Positions 18,613 to 27,130 of a stretch of 64,000 bases of DNA are shown in pieces (position 1 is the stretch's first letter; each line of letters begins with the position of its first letter). Position numbers and translations under genes: made by a program. The stretch is from Drouetiella hepatica Uher 2000/2452 (GTDB lineage: Bacteria; Cyanobacteriota; Cyanobacteriia; Elainellales; Elainellaceae). Location: the NCBI GenBank assembly GCA_019359505.1, contig JAHHHD010000018.1:1-64000 (forward strand), read 5' to 3'. Below the pieces are notes generated by a model. It did not search any database, was not told where the DNA came from, and worked only from the letters and a program-made list of their open reading frames with translations.

Positions 18613-19131
18613 ATGAGTAGCTATTGGCCTCCCCCTGATTTATCAAAAGCCGCCTTTGTTGCGCCCAATGCCACGATCGTCGGTCATGTAGAAATTGCGT
18701 CTGGCGCAAGCATCTGGTACGGCGCGGTAGTCAGAGGAGATGTCGAGCGTATTGCCATTGGCGAATGCACTAATATTCAGGACGGCGCAGTGCTGCATGG
18801 CGATCCGGGTCAGCCGACCCTTTTAGAGGCTCATATCACTGTGGGACATCGCGCCGTGATTCACAGTGCTCAGATTGGGCAAGGCTGCCTGATTGGAATT
18901 GGGGCGATCGTTCTAGATGGCGTCAAGGTTGGAGCAGGCAGCATCATTGGCGCAGGGTCGGTTGTCACTAAAGATGTGCCTGAGCGATCGCTGGTCATGG
19001 GCATTCCGGCAAAAGTCTCGCGAACTCTTTCAGAAGCTGAGGTAGCGCATTTGATCGATCATGCGCTCAAATACGAGAAGTTGGCATTAGTTCATGCAGG
19101 GCGAGGTGCCGATTTAGGGTTTGTTCTTTAG
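18613..19131 (+). CDS. gamma-carbonic-anhydrase-like hexapeptide-repeat protein
   Basis: 172 residues from ATG 18613 (MSSYWPPPDLSKAAFVAP); an in-frame TTG at 18586 is less likely. The left-handed beta-helix is built from repeats such as NATIVGHVEIASGASIWYG and GAIVLDGVKVGAGSIIGAG. Histidines in VLHGDPG and VGHRAVIHSA correspond to the zinc ligands of gamma carbonic anhydrases. The family (YrdA/CaiE/PaaY) includes enzymes with and without carbonic anhydrase activity, so activity here is not assured. Confidence 0.87.
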   Translation: MSSYWPPPDLSKAAFVAPNATIVGHVEIASGASIWYGAVVRGDVERIAIGECTNIQDGAVLHGDPGQPTLLEAHITVGHRAVIHSAQIGQGCLIGIGAIVLDGVKVGAGSIIGAGSVVTKDVPERSLVMGIPAKVSRTLSEAEVAHLIDHALKYEKLALVHAGRGADLGFVL

Positions 19132-19141
19132 ACCTAGCTTC

Positions 19142-19243
19142 TATGGCGCTACGCGCTCAGATCCAATGAGTTATTTTTTGAGAGCCGCGCGGAGCGCGGC
19201 TCTCAAAAAATAACTCGTCCTAACTCAATTACGTAATGCCATA
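19142..19243. repeat. intergenic hairpin element, family B, copy 1
   Basis: Bounded by TATGGC and GCCATA, with a perfect central inverted repeat GAGTTATTTTTTGAGAGCCG / CGGCTCTCAAAAAATAACTC around CGCGGAGCG. Related copies are at 33988-34082 (opposite orientation) and 60081-60172. It lies just after the gamma-carbonic-anhydrase-like gene and next to an element of family C. Confidence 0.85.
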
Positions 19244-19256
19244 AATATAGAGGAAC

Positions 19257-19340
19257 GGCTAAGGCGGTTAGGCTTAGGACATTTAGGGGTGGGGCGCTGC
19301 GCCTCACCCCAAATGTCCTAAACAAACTGGTGACAGCTAT
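19257..19340. repeat. intergenic hairpin element, family C, copy 1
   Basis: It begins GGCTAAGGCGGTTAGG and ends AACTGGTGACAGCTATG. The core is an inverted repeat GGACATTTAGGGGTGGGGCGC / GCGCCTCACCCCAAATGTCC. Full copies are also at 37802-37899 and 54263-54359, with fragments at 29524-29549 and 53233-53276. Confidence 0.85.
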
Positions 19341-19426
19341 GAATATTAATTGTAAATATATGTAACGCTAGACCTAGTAAAACCCGCCATTTCAAAGCAA
19401 AATAGAGCTTAAACATGAGAGTTATT

Positions 19427-19432
19427 TATAAT
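19427..19432 (+). promoter_or_regulatory. candidate -10 element for psbY
   Basis: TATAAT lies 22 bp before the psbY start codon, which would give a very short leader. No recognisable -35 hexamer at 17 bp. Sequence-only prediction. Confidence 0.35.
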
Positions 19433-19454
19433 TCTTTAAGGGAGAAACTTAGCT

Positions 19455-19568
19455 ATGGATTGGCGTATTTTAGTTGTGGTGTTGCCCCTGGCGCTGGCGC
19501 TGGGTTGGGTGTTTAAGAACATTGGACAGGCTGCGTTGAAGCAGGGCAAAGACTTCATCGATAAGTAA
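19455..19568 (+). CDS. psbY: photosystem II protein Y
   Basis: 37 residues: MDWRILVVVLPLALALGWVF followed by KNIGQAALKQGKDFIDK. PsbY is a single-helix subunit at the periphery of photosystem II near cytochrome b559. The MDWR start, the one membrane helix and the positively charged tail match the family. GGGAGA lies 10 bp before the ATG. The gene stands alone between repeat elements B and C on the left and the DUF445 gene on the right. It is easily missed because of its size. Confidence 0.9.
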   Translation: MDWRILVVVLPLALALGWVFKNIGQAALKQGKDFIDK

Positions 19569-19740
19569 GCTTGAGCTGAAAGATTTGCTTTGTGAGCGGA
19601 AAAACAAAAAATTGTCAGTAGTTTGATGTGAGTCAGATTGTTGTAACTCCTGGATGCGATCGCTTTTGTGAACCCTGTTTTATGCGGGATCTGAGGGCGA
19701 TCGCTTTTATGCCCGTCTTATGGCTGCGAATTTGCCAGAT

Positions 19741-20970
19741 CTACTGCAACAGCAGACTCACCGTTTGCAGCAGACCAATGACCAGCCCCAAAACGCCACC
19801 CAGATTGACGATCGCCTGAAGTTCGCTTTTGACAATGCCCTGAATTGCCAGCTCTAAATCCTTGGGAGAGGTTGCCCGGACGCGATCGATAATCACTTGA
19901 TCGATATTCAAAATGGGAATAGCCTGAGCCACGATCATTTCTAGATCTCGCTCCAGGTAGCGCTCTAGCACCAGGGTCAGCTCCTGGCTGACGGGCTGAA
20001 GGGCGCTAGTGACCGCATCTGAGGTGCGCAAGCGATTGAGCAGCAGCGCCGCCACATTATTCCAGTCGATCGAATCGCTCAGCCCCTGTAAGACATCGGA
20101 GCCTTTGAGCTGAACATAGCCCCGGACGCTGTCGCGCATGGTTTTCCGCAATTGCCGCACGGTAGAAACAGGCAGGTTTTGCAAAGAGAGATTTTGCAAC
20201 AGCTCTTTGAGGCGAGCTTGAATTCCCAGAGAGGTAACCAGCTCAGCAATGCGGGCGTTGCTCTGTTCGCGATCGTCCAAACAGTAAGTCCGCAGCCGCG
20301 TTAGAGTGTTTCGCACTCCAAACAGGTTGGCGACCACCCAGTAGGTACCGCTGGTTTTCTCGCGCAAGCCTTCGTCGATGACACGAATATTGCGATCGGT
20401 TAGGAAATCGACCAATACCTGCCGAATAGCATCAGGCGGCAACACGGTTTCCAGCAGCCAGCTAGAGAGCTGAACTGCCTGTGCTTCAGTCAGCCTTAAC
20501 TCTAGAAGCACCTGGTCAAAAATTTGGTTGAGCTGGGTTTCCAAAAAGTCTTCGCGCCGCGCCATGACCTTAATGAGACGGGGCAGCGACTGTCCCAGCA
20601 AATCTCTGAGGATATTGGCAACAATCTTGATTGCCTTTTCTTCATTCGCTCCTTGAGCTTGTTCTAGCGCTAGCCCCAGCAGCCAGTAGATTGCCGCTTG
20701 GATGCGTTCGGTTTGCAGTAGCTTCCGCGCCAGGTTTTTTAGCTCGTCGGGGGTCAGCAGCGATCCCATAATAGTGTCAGCAATGCGCTTTGCTAGGCGC
20801 TCTTGGTTGCTAGGAATAAGTCCGGGGGTGAAGGGAAGCCGCCTACCGCCGACATACAGCGCTCGATAGGGTCGAAACAGCATTTTGATGGCAATGTCAT
20901 TGGTGAAGTAGCCAATGATGCCACCTACGATCGGCGGTGCCGCTAGAGTCCAGAGAGTCGCAAGATCCAA
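19741..20970 (-). CDS. DUF445 family membrane protein
   Basis: 409 residues. It has a hydrophobic N terminus ([27 protein letters not shown]), the motif [28 protein letters not shown] typical of DUF445, a long helical middle, and a C-terminal helix ([19 protein letters not shown]). Thus it is anchored at both ends with a large soluble middle. The start is TTG at 20970 with no clear ribosome-binding site. The function is unknown to me. It is followed on the same strand by nothing close; menG lies 40 bp upstream. Confidence 0.87.
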   Translation of the reverse strand: MDLATLWTLAAPPIVGGIIGYFTNDIAIKMLFRPYRALYVGGRRLPFTPGLIPSNQERLAKRIADTIMGSLLTPDELKNLARKLLQTERIQAAIYWLLGLALEQAQGANEEKAIKIVANILRDLLGQSLPRLIKVMARREDFLETQLNQIFDQVLLELRLTEAQAVQLSSWLLETVLPPDAIRQVLVDFLTDRNIRVIDEGLREKTSGTYWVVANLFGVRNTLTRLRTYCLDDREQSNARIAELVTSLGIQARLKELLQNLSLQNLPVSTVRQLRKTMRDSVRGYVQLKGSDVLQGLSDSIDWNNVAALLLNRLRTSDAVTSALQPVSQELTLVLERYLERDLEMIVAQAIPILNIDQVIIDRVRATSPKDLELAIQGIVKSELQAIVNLGGVLGLVIGLLQTVSLLLQ

Positions 20971-21010
20971 GGGAGTTAAGAATGGGGGTTAAGGATTAGA
21001 GGGTTCACTA

Positions 21011-21838
21011 TTACTTCGTAGCAACCAGGATACCCATCATGTCAGCAGCGATCGGGTAATGCACGGCATGGGAAAATCCGGCTTGATCCGCCAGAACGAC
21101 CTGTTCAGCGCCAGATGGAAAGCGATCGAGACTGGGGCTAATGTAGGCATACTCTTCTCTCAGACCCAGTCCTGCTGCCATCGGCACTACGAGGGTATCC
21201 AGATACCATTGCTGCAAGCTACGCAGATACGGGTTGCTAGGACGATGAAAGTCGAGAATGGCAACTTTAGCACCTGGTTTCAAGACGCGCTGGAGTTCTT
21301 CAAGGCTTCGCGGAATATCGGTGACGTTGCGTAGACCGTAGCCGAGGGTTGCTGCATCAAACTGGTTGTCATCAAAAGGAAGATGGAGGGCATCACCTTC
21401 TATCCAGGTTATGGGTAGCGGCTGAAAGTTTTGCTCAACTCGCTGCCGAGCTGTTGCCAATAGCGCCGCCGAAAAATCTAGCCCATAGACTTGTCCCCCA
21501 TAGGCTTGTCCCCTATAGGCTTGTTGCCCATAGGTTTGCCCTTCGGCTTTTGCACCTGTCTTTGCGCCTGCCTTTGCGCCTGCCTTTGCACCTACCTGTC
21601 TAGCAAGCATCTGGGTCAGATCACCGCTACCGCAGCAAACATCCAAACAAACTGAGCCAGGAGAAGCATTGCTCCACTTAACCGCCATTTGCTTCCAAAC
21701 TCGATGCAGCCCTAGGCTAAGCCGATCGTTTAGGCGATCGTACTCAGGAGCAATGCGATTAAATATTGTCTGAATATCTTTAGCAACAGGAGAGGCAGTT
21801 GAATTAGTAGAAGCCAAGTTTACAGAAGCACTGTTCAC
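21011..21838 (-). CDS. menG: UbiE/MenG quinone C-methyltransferase with repeat insertion
   Basis: 275 residues, about 35 longer than usual. In cyanobacteria this enzyme methylates the naphthoquinone ring in phylloquinone synthesis. Family motifs are IFNRIAPEYDRLNDRLSLGLHR, the SAM-binding CLDVCCGSGDLTQML, YGLDFSAALLATARQR, DAATLGYGLRNVTD and VAILDFHRPS. Between motif I and YGLDFS sits a low-complexity insert: GAKA-type repeats followed by repeats of the form QAYGGQ (DNA about 21490-21600). It is in frame and within a surface loop by family structure, so the enzyme may still work. Start is GTG 21838. Confidence 0.92.
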   Translation of the reverse strand: MNSASVNLASTNSTASPVAKDIQTIFNRIAPEYDRLNDRLSLGLHRVWKQMAVKWSNASPGSVCLDVCCGSGDLTQMLARQVGAKAGAKAGAKTGAKAEGQTYGQQAYRGQAYGGQVYGLDFSAALLATARQRVEQNFQPLPITWIEGDALHLPFDDNQFDAATLGYGLRNVTDIPRSLEELQRVLKPGAKVAILDFHRPSNPYLRSLQQWYLDTLVVPMAAGLGLREEYAYISPSLDRFPSGAEQVVLADQAGFSHAVHYPIAADMMGILVATK

Positions 21839-21954
21839 AGAAACACTGCGGTTAGTTTATAAGCTAATCCTACACAATCTGTGAGACAGGAAGTTTGCGG
21901 ATTAAATCTCAAATGCTTGGAGGATTTCCGAACTGAAAATCTGCTGCAAATTGA

Positions 21955-22914
21955 TTAAGCACAGGCGATCGCCATGCCAATCTGCTGAGTTGCCAGGTTA
22001 ATGAGCATCAATTTATCAGCTTGCACAAGGTGAGGCTTGCTCCATTGCAGCGACAGGACGGCTACCACCTGATGCTTGAACACCACAGGAGCGACTATAT
22101 GCGCTCGGATGTCTGAATCACCAGGGTGGAGCCGAGGTTCTAAATCGTTTGGCACAGAGAGTTTTTGCACAGAAGACTGGAGTTGGTGTGTAGCGATCGC
22201 TGCCTCTACTAGCGGATCTTGATCGAGGGGCTGACCCAAACCCTCGCTTTCAGAACCATAGACTCCTTGCACACCCAAAGATCCCTCGACGCTCTCTCCC
22301 TCGACGCTCTTTCCCTCAACTCTCTGGACAACACAACGATCGGCACCCAGAGCTTTGCCACAGGCATCAGCGATCGGCTTAAGGCAATCATCTTTGTGAG
22401 CCGCCTGAGCTACTGCTGCAATAATTAGGCTGAGTAGAGTGGTTTGAGCTTGAGCCTGATGCAGCTCCTCCGTCCGCTGCTTTAGCAAGTCATAGGTTTC
22501 AGCTGCTCTTTGCACAACGCCCTTTAATTCATGGGGGTCCCAAGGCTTCGTGATGTACTTATAAACCTGTCCAGAGTTAATTGCCTCTACAAGGTCTTCA
22601 ACATCCGTAAAGCCTGTCAGAATAATCCGCATTGTGTCAGGAAACTGAGGCACAGTCTTGCTCAGAAACTCAGTTCCTTTCATTTCTGGCATTCGCTGAT
22701 CAGAAATAATCACGGCAACTTCGCCTTCAGTTGACAAAATCTCCAGAGCCGTGATGCCGCTCTCAGCCCTCAAGACGTTGAAGTCTCTCCGGAAGGTGCG
22801 ATAGAGCAGGTCGAGATTGTCTGGCTCATCATCCACGACCAGCATCTTAGGCTTTTGAGGACGCTCTGAATTCATAAACTGGCTAGGGGTAGGTTCTGAA
22901 AAGGCACTACTCAT
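21955..22914 (-). CDS. response regulator with C-terminal GAF domain
   Basis: 319 residues from ATG 22914. Residues about 24-140 are a receiver domain: VVDDEPDNL, the phosphoacceptor Asp in VIISDQRMPEMKG, and KYITKPWDP. This resembles RpfG-type receivers. After a helical linker (AETYDLLKQRTEELHQAQAQT) comes a GAF domain (SLIIAAVAQAAHKDDCLKPI to IGMAIACA) that holds a short repeated SVEGE/SVEGS stretch. There is no output domain beyond GAF. Its partner kinase is not adjacent. Confidence 0.85.
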   Translation of the reverse strand: MSSAFSEPTPSQFMNSERPQKPKMLVVDDEPDNLDLLYRTFRRDFNVLRAESGITALEILSTEGEVAVIISDQRMPEMKGTEFLSKTVPQFPDTMRIILTGFTDVEDLVEAINSGQVYKYITKPWDPHELKGVVQRAAETYDLLKQRTEELHQAQAQTTLLSLIIAAVAQAAHKDDCLKPIADACGKALGADRCVVQRVEGKSVEGESVEGSLGVQGVYGSESEGLGQPLDQDPLVEAAIATHQLQSSVQKLSVPNDLEPRLHPGDSDIRAHIVAPVVFKHQVVAVLSLQWSKPHLVQADKLMLINLATQQIGMAIACA

Positions 22915-23382
22915 AAAACTGTACTCTTGCAAGGCTAAGGTCTAATGGATTTGAAGCTTGTAAAAATGAGCGAGTCAAACAGCCCTTTTGAGAGATTCTG
23001 CCTCCGAGCAAATTCAAATCAGGGCTGCTTCGCTTAGTCTTGCCACTTTTGACCTAGTTCTAACTCTCTAACGGAGGCTAATGAGAAAACAGACACAAAT
23101 TATTGTGTCAACTCTAGCGCCCTAACCCAAAATCATTGGGGACATAGTCTAGCTACATCCCCAATCTCTAAGGCAATAATTTTTTGGCAGCGATCGCAAA
23201 GAACCTATGGTCATTGCTTATCCTACCCCTACCTAGCTTTGCCGCAGACTCTCAAGAATCGCTAATATCAGCAACTAGGCGATCGAGCAACAGGCGCTTC
23301 AGTTTATCTCTCACTCAATTTATCTTGTACTCAAGATGTCTCACTTTTAACTAGCGTAGCGAGGATGTAGCGTCAATACGCC
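22915..23382. other. intergenic region between rpsU and the response regulator
   Basis: 468 bp without a recognisable gene. A terminator-like hairpin lies at 23135-23165 (ATTGGGGACATAG / CTACATCCCCAAT, two mismatches), about 220 bp downstream of rpsU on the minus strand. I see no tRNA or known ncRNA in it. Confidence 0.45.
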
Positions 23383-23562
23383 CTAACGAAAACGCCTCTT
23401 GCGGCGAGCCATAATTGCTTTACGCTTGTGTTTTTCTAAAGGAGTCTCAAAATGGCGATGGCTCTTAACATCTGCTAAGATGCCCGCCTTTGAAACCTCT
23501 CGCTTAAACCGACGCAAAGCAGACTCAATTCCTTCATTTTCGCCTAAGACCACTTGGGTCAT
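23383..23562 (-). CDS. rpsU: 30S ribosomal protein bS21
   Basis: 59 residues: [20 protein letters not shown] then [20 protein letters not shown] and a basic end [10 protein letters not shown]. bS21 is a small-subunit protein that binds near the anti-Shine-Dalgarno region of 16S rRNA. All family features are present, with the [15 protein letters not shown] core and the lysine/arginine tail. AAGGAG lies 8 bp before the ATG. It is not next to dnaG or rpoD as in enterobacteria. Long gaps on both sides suggest it is transcribed alone. Confidence 0.95.
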   Translation of the reverse strand: MTQVVLGENEGIESALRRFKREVSKAGILADVKSHRHFETPLEKHKRKAIMARRKRRFR

Positions 23563-23692
23563 CCTGGGTGCTCCTTAACTTGAGGGACTATAAAAAATAG
23601 CTGGGTCAGCCACACACGAGATAACTGACTATGACATTTTAGGAATTATAGGCAGCTTCGGCAATACAGATTTTAAGGTAAATCTTAGAGAA

Positions 23693-24952
23693 TCAGCGAA
23701 CTAAAGATAAATTCATAGAACCAAAGTTAGTTGTGAGGGCGACATTAAGAGTTTCAAGAGCTTGCACCAACCACTCAACCGCCTCACGGGCAGACATTTC
23801 ATAATGGCTGAATAGAATAGAGAGCCGCCGCTCTAGGCAAGGTCTGACCTTGCGACAAATCAAGACAATTTTGAGCAAGATGCCAATGGTGGCGATCGGG
23901 CCTAAGTTGGTGATTAGATCAATAAACATAAAGTGGTTGGGGCTTTGGGGCTTATCGGCAACCAAAAAGTTGAGCAGGTGGTTGCAGATACGAATGAGCC
24001 AAAAATCGTTGAGGCACTGGTGGCTGCTGTCGGGCAAAACGTCTTGCAGATAGTAGTAGAGCTGGTTATTAAACTTGCGATTGCCATAGGCTGGATCAAC
24101 CGAAGCCGTGATGTATTGATATAAATCGTCTTTGAACGATCGAATAGAGGGCGATGAGCCAACATGGGTCATGAAGTTGAGTGCAATATCTTTGTGAGTT
24201 CGCGACCCTTCGATCTTGCCAATATAGTGATGTAGGGCTTGACTCAAATCTTGATCGGTGAGCAGCGTGGGGTTCGTGACCGGAAGGATAATGTGCTGAG
24301 AGTCGGCAGTGGGAGATTGGGTGGAATGCGATCGCCTTACCTGATAGGTCACATACTGCGACAGATCAATCTCGAACTGTTTTTGTCGAACGAGCTGAAT
24401 TTTCTGCACGGTTGTCTTCTGTTCTTGCGTACTCCCGTCACTCAGCAAGCAGTGTTCATATAAGTACGGATAGCGGCGAATCAGCATCCCTAGGGGGCGA
24501 TTGCCCTGAGATTCGGCGGCTTCAGTTAACACCTGAGCCAGACGGCGCAACGTCAAATATTGCTCTGTTTCGGTAAATTGGTTGATGAGGCTATGCAGCC
24601 GTTTAATGGTGTAGGAATGGGTGGCGCTGATGCCAAACGCATGGGGTGGCGACTCAAATAGCTTCACAAGCTGCGGAATTGCCAGCTGCGACTGAGGGCG
24701 AGCTTGCCAACGGTTAATCAAAATGTGGCAGCAGCGATTGAGAATGTAGCGAAAGTCTTCGGTTGCTAGCTCAGACCCCACAATCTTTTTCAACGCCTGA
24801 GAGATCTGCTGATCTGGATAGCCCGTTCCATTCAGAAACAGCGTTTGGAAACGCGTAATCATTTCTGTCGGTGACTCTAGCTCAATCCAGTGCAGCAAAT
24901 GATCGTAGATCTGCTGCTCTTCCTGCATGATGGGGCGATTGTAACGACTCAT
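23693..24952 (-). CDS. conserved cyanobacterial protein, unknown
   Basis: 419 residues from ATG 24952 (MSRYNRPIMQEEQQIYDHLL); a TTG at 24985 would add 11 residues. The sequence is mostly helical with polar helices (IYDHLLHWIELESPTEMITRF, FRYILNRCCHILINRW, LTLRRLAQVLTEAAESQG). A more hydrophobic C-terminal part (IATIGILLKIVLICRKVRP) could be a membrane helix. I recall similar long proteins in other cyanobacteria but no named domain. It lies upstream of rpsU on the same strand and diverges from murF. Confidence 0.7.
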   Translation of the reverse strand: MSRYNRPIMQEEQQIYDHLLHWIELESPTEMITRFQTLFLNGTGYPDQQISQALKKIVGSELATEDFRYILNRCCHILINRWQARPQSQLAIPQLVKLFESPPHAFGISATHSYTIKRLHSLINQFTETEQYLTLRRLAQVLTEAAESQGNRPLGMLIRRYPYLYEHCLLSDGSTQEQKTTVQKIQLVRQKQFEIDLSQYVTYQVRRSHSTQSPTADSQHIILPVTNPTLLTDQDLSQALHHYIGKIEGSRTHKDIALNFMTHVGSSPSIRSFKDDLYQYITASVDPAYGNRKFNNQLYYYLQDVLPDSSHQCLNDFWLIRICNHLLNFLVADKPQSPNHFMFIDLITNLGPIATIGILLKIVLICRKVRPCLERRLSILFSHYEMSAREAVEWLVQALETLNVALTTNFGSMNLSLVR

Positions 24953-25393
24953 CTGACTATCGGTAACCACAGTTGACAATTCCAATAAATTCCAAAACTC
25001 GCAAGGCGCATACTTGAAGGCTCATACTTACTAAGCCAGTACGTACCGCACGAGTATCCGTAACAGATGATTGAACTTACGCCCAGCGTATCCGATAATA
25101 CTCGGAATCTATAACTAGATCTTGTGATTAATATCACTGCAAGTTTAAATTTATGAATAAGCTAAGCATTTTTACGCTGGTTTTTCATCTTTGAAGCTTC
25201 AAAGAGCCAAATCTAGTCTACGTGTTTTTACTCATGCTAGATTTAAAGTATACTCAAATACCTTAAATTGCGTAACGGTTAATCCGATCGCCCCATTTGC
25301 GAGAGGATGATTTGCAGGGGTATCATGGCTGCTAATTCATCCAGCGCTGATTTCATTTGGCTCTTACATTTGGCTGGTGTTGGTCTAGACAGA

Positions 25394-25475
25394 TTAGACC
25401 TCTTGCAAATTAGGTTTAGTGGGGGCTGCGCCCCCACTAAACCTAATCCCAAAACTTTAATCTGCAAGAAGTCTA
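25394..25475. repeat. intergenic hairpin element, family A, copy 3
   Basis: Here the left outer arm TTAGACCTCTTGCAAATTAGG is intact and pairs with TCTGCAAGAAGTCTA at the right. The inner inverted repeat is centred on GGGGGCTGCGCCCCC. Compare the copies at 16158-16235 and 17874-17955. Confidence 0.85.
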
Positions 25476-25491
25476 TTGTTGATTTTTTGTT

Positions 25492-25534
25492 GATTTTTTT
25501 GAAAGGAGCGCTGAGCGCTCCTTTCAAAAAAATC
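25492..25534. repeat. strong 20-bp-arm hairpin beside element A
   Basis: GATTTTTTTGAAAGGAGCGC pairs perfectly with GCGCTCCTTTCAAAAAAATC across the loop TGA. It could act as a terminator on either strand, but no gene ends just before it. Confidence 0.85.
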
Positions 25535-25623
25535 AGCAACACATTTGAAACACAACCCATTTGGCTCTTATCTGTCGAAATTTATCTACATAACCATTTA
25601 TCTATATAACCAAAGTATCCAGC

Positions 25624-26976
25624 ATGGCTTGTCGCGTTTCTTTGGGTCAGTTAATCGAAATTTTGGATGCCACGCCCGTTAATTTGACGGCAGCAGCTTT
25701 ATCGCAAAGGGCGATCGGCGTTGTCACGGATAGCCGTCACCTTCAGCCCGGTGAAGTCTTCTTGGCGCTGCGGGGCGATCGCTTTGATGGGCATGGGTTT
25801 GTGCCGACGGTGATTCAGCAGGGCGCAATTGCGGCGATCGTTGATCGGGCTGACGATCAGGCTCAGCTGCCACTGCTCTGGGTGAAAGACACGCTGCAAG
25901 CCTACCAGGCGATCGCTCACTGGTGGCGCAACCAGTTTAAGATTCCGGTGATTGCCATCACAGGTTCGGTGGGAAAAACCACCACGAAAGAGCTAGTTGC
26001 CGCAGTTTTGGCGACTCAAGGCTCGGTGCTGAAGACTCAGGCGAACTACAACAATGAAATTGGTGTGCCTAAAACATTGCTGGAGCTAGAGCCAAGTCAC
26101 GACTATGCGGTGATTGAAATGGGAATGCGGGCGGCTGGAGAAATTGTGCTGCTGACGCAGATTGCCCGTCCTGACATTGCTCTCATTACCAATGTGGGCA
26201 CGGCGCACATCGGCATCTTGGGATCGGAACAGGCGATCGCCAATGCAAAATGTGAGCTACTGCAACAGCTTCAGCCCACAGGCACAGCAATTCTGAATCA
26301 GGACAACGATCGCCTCATCCGGACGGCAGCAGAAGTCTGGCAAGGCAAAACCATCACCTACGGATTGGAAGGCGGCGATTTGCAGGGGGAGTGGGTGGAT
26401 GCTGCAACGTTGCGAGTCGATGGCATAGACTTTAAGCTGCCATTACCCGGTCGGCACAATGCCCTCAATTATCTGGCGGCGCTAGCAGTTGCCAAAGCTT
26501 TGCAGATTAATTGGGAAAGTTTGACGCAGGAACTATCCGTCGAAATGCCGAAAGGACGATCGCACCGCAGGGAATTGCCTCACGACATCGTGATTTTGGA
26601 CGAAACCTATAATGCGGGACTGGAATCGATGATTGCCTCCCTGCATCTGCTGGCTGAAACTCCCGCTAAGCGAAGAATTGCGGTGCTGGGCACCATGAAA
26701 GAGCTGGGCGATCGCTCTCCAGAATTTCATCATCAGGTGGGTGTGGCGGCGCAGCAGCTCAACCTGGATGCCCTGCTGATTTTGGCAGATGCTGCCGAAA
26801 GTCAGGCAATGGCGGCGGGAGCAGGCAGCTTGCCCACGGAGCAATTTTCTAGCCATGATGAGGTTGTGGAGCGGCTGCGAGAAACGATGCAGTCAGGCGA
26901 TCGTATCTTGTTCAAGGCATCGCGGGCAGTTGGGCTAGATCAGGTCGTGGAGGAACTTCTCAAAAACGCTAGGTGA
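25624..26976 (+). CDS. murF: UDP-N-acetylmuramoyl-tripeptide--D-alanyl-D-alanine ligase
   Basis: 450 residues. MurF adds D-Ala-D-Ala to the UDP-MurNAc-tripeptide, the last cytoplasmic step of wall precursor assembly. Features: N-terminal VVTDSRHLQPGEVFLALRGDRFDGH, the ATP-binding loop AITGSVGKTTTKE, NYNNEIGVPKTLL, ALITNVGTAHIG, PGRHNALNYLAALAVA and ILDETYNAG. Start ATG 25624. obgE follows after a gap that contains a 17-bp tandem repeat. Confidence 0.97.
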   Translation: MACRVSLGQLIEILDATPVNLTAAALSQRAIGVVTDSRHLQPGEVFLALRGDRFDGHGFVPTVIQQGAIAAIVDRADDQAQLPLLWVKDTLQAYQAIAHWWRNQFKIPVIAITGSVGKTTTKELVAAVLATQGSVLKTQANYNNEIGVPKTLLELEPSHDYAVIEMGMRAAGEIVLLTQIARPDIALITNVGTAHIGILGSEQAIANAKCELLQQLQPTGTAILNQDNDRLIRTAAEVWQGKTITYGLEGGDLQGEWVDAATLRVDGIDFKLPLPGRHNALNYLAALAVAKALQINWESLTQELSVEMPKGRSHRRELPHDIVILDETYNAGLESMIASLHLLAETPAKRRIAVLGTMKELGDRSPEFHHQVGVAAQQLNLDALLILADAAESQAMAAGAGSLPTEQFSSHDEVVERLRETMQSGDRILFKASRAVGLDQVVEELLKNAR

Positions 26977-26986
26977 ATTTTTTTAT

Positions 26987-27079
26987 ATTTCACCCAACTT
27001 TGCATTTCACCCAACTTTGCATTTCACCCAACTTTGCATTTCACCCAACTTTGCATTTCACCCAACTTTGCATTTCACA
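26987..27079. repeat. five perfect tandem copies of a 17-bp unit
   Basis: ATTTCACCCAACTTTGC is repeated without change at 26987, 27004, 27021, 27038 and 27055, followed by a partial copy from 27072. It fills most of the gap between murF (ends 26976) and obgE (starts 27131). There are no spacers, so it is not a CRISPR array. Confidence 0.97.
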
Positions 27080-27130
27080 CTCCATACGCAATTCCATTAC
27101 CATCAAAGAAGGCAATTCGTTTAAAGATCC

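Larger units (their letters stand above)
24953..25623. other. long divergent intergenic region upstream of murF
   Basis: 671 bp. It contains a 16-bp palindrome CTTTGAAGCTTCAAAG at 25189-25204, repeat element A copy 3 at 25394-25475, a separate strong hairpin at 25492-25534, and a 13-bp direct repeat CATTTGGCTCTTA at 25354-25366 and 25558-25570 that brackets both elements. Open frames across this region are translations of the elements. A short minus-strand frame ending at 25279 (MKSALDELAAMIPLQIILSQ) looks protein-like but has no support. Confidence 0.55.

Noticed and set aside
22915-23382. tRNA or small RNA gene in the gap after rpsU
   Set aside because: A TTCAAATC-like string near 23001 lacks the pairing arms of a tRNA. 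Only a terminator-like hairpin is visible.
25279-25609. About 95-100-residue frames on both strands upstream of murF
   Set aside because: Their middle parts (LGLGLVGA.PPLNLICK) are translations of repeat element A, and the same peptide appears upstream of the VOC gene. They are not proteins.
26987-27079. Possible CRISPR array
   Set aside because: The 17-bp units are directly adjacent with no spacers and no cas genes are present.
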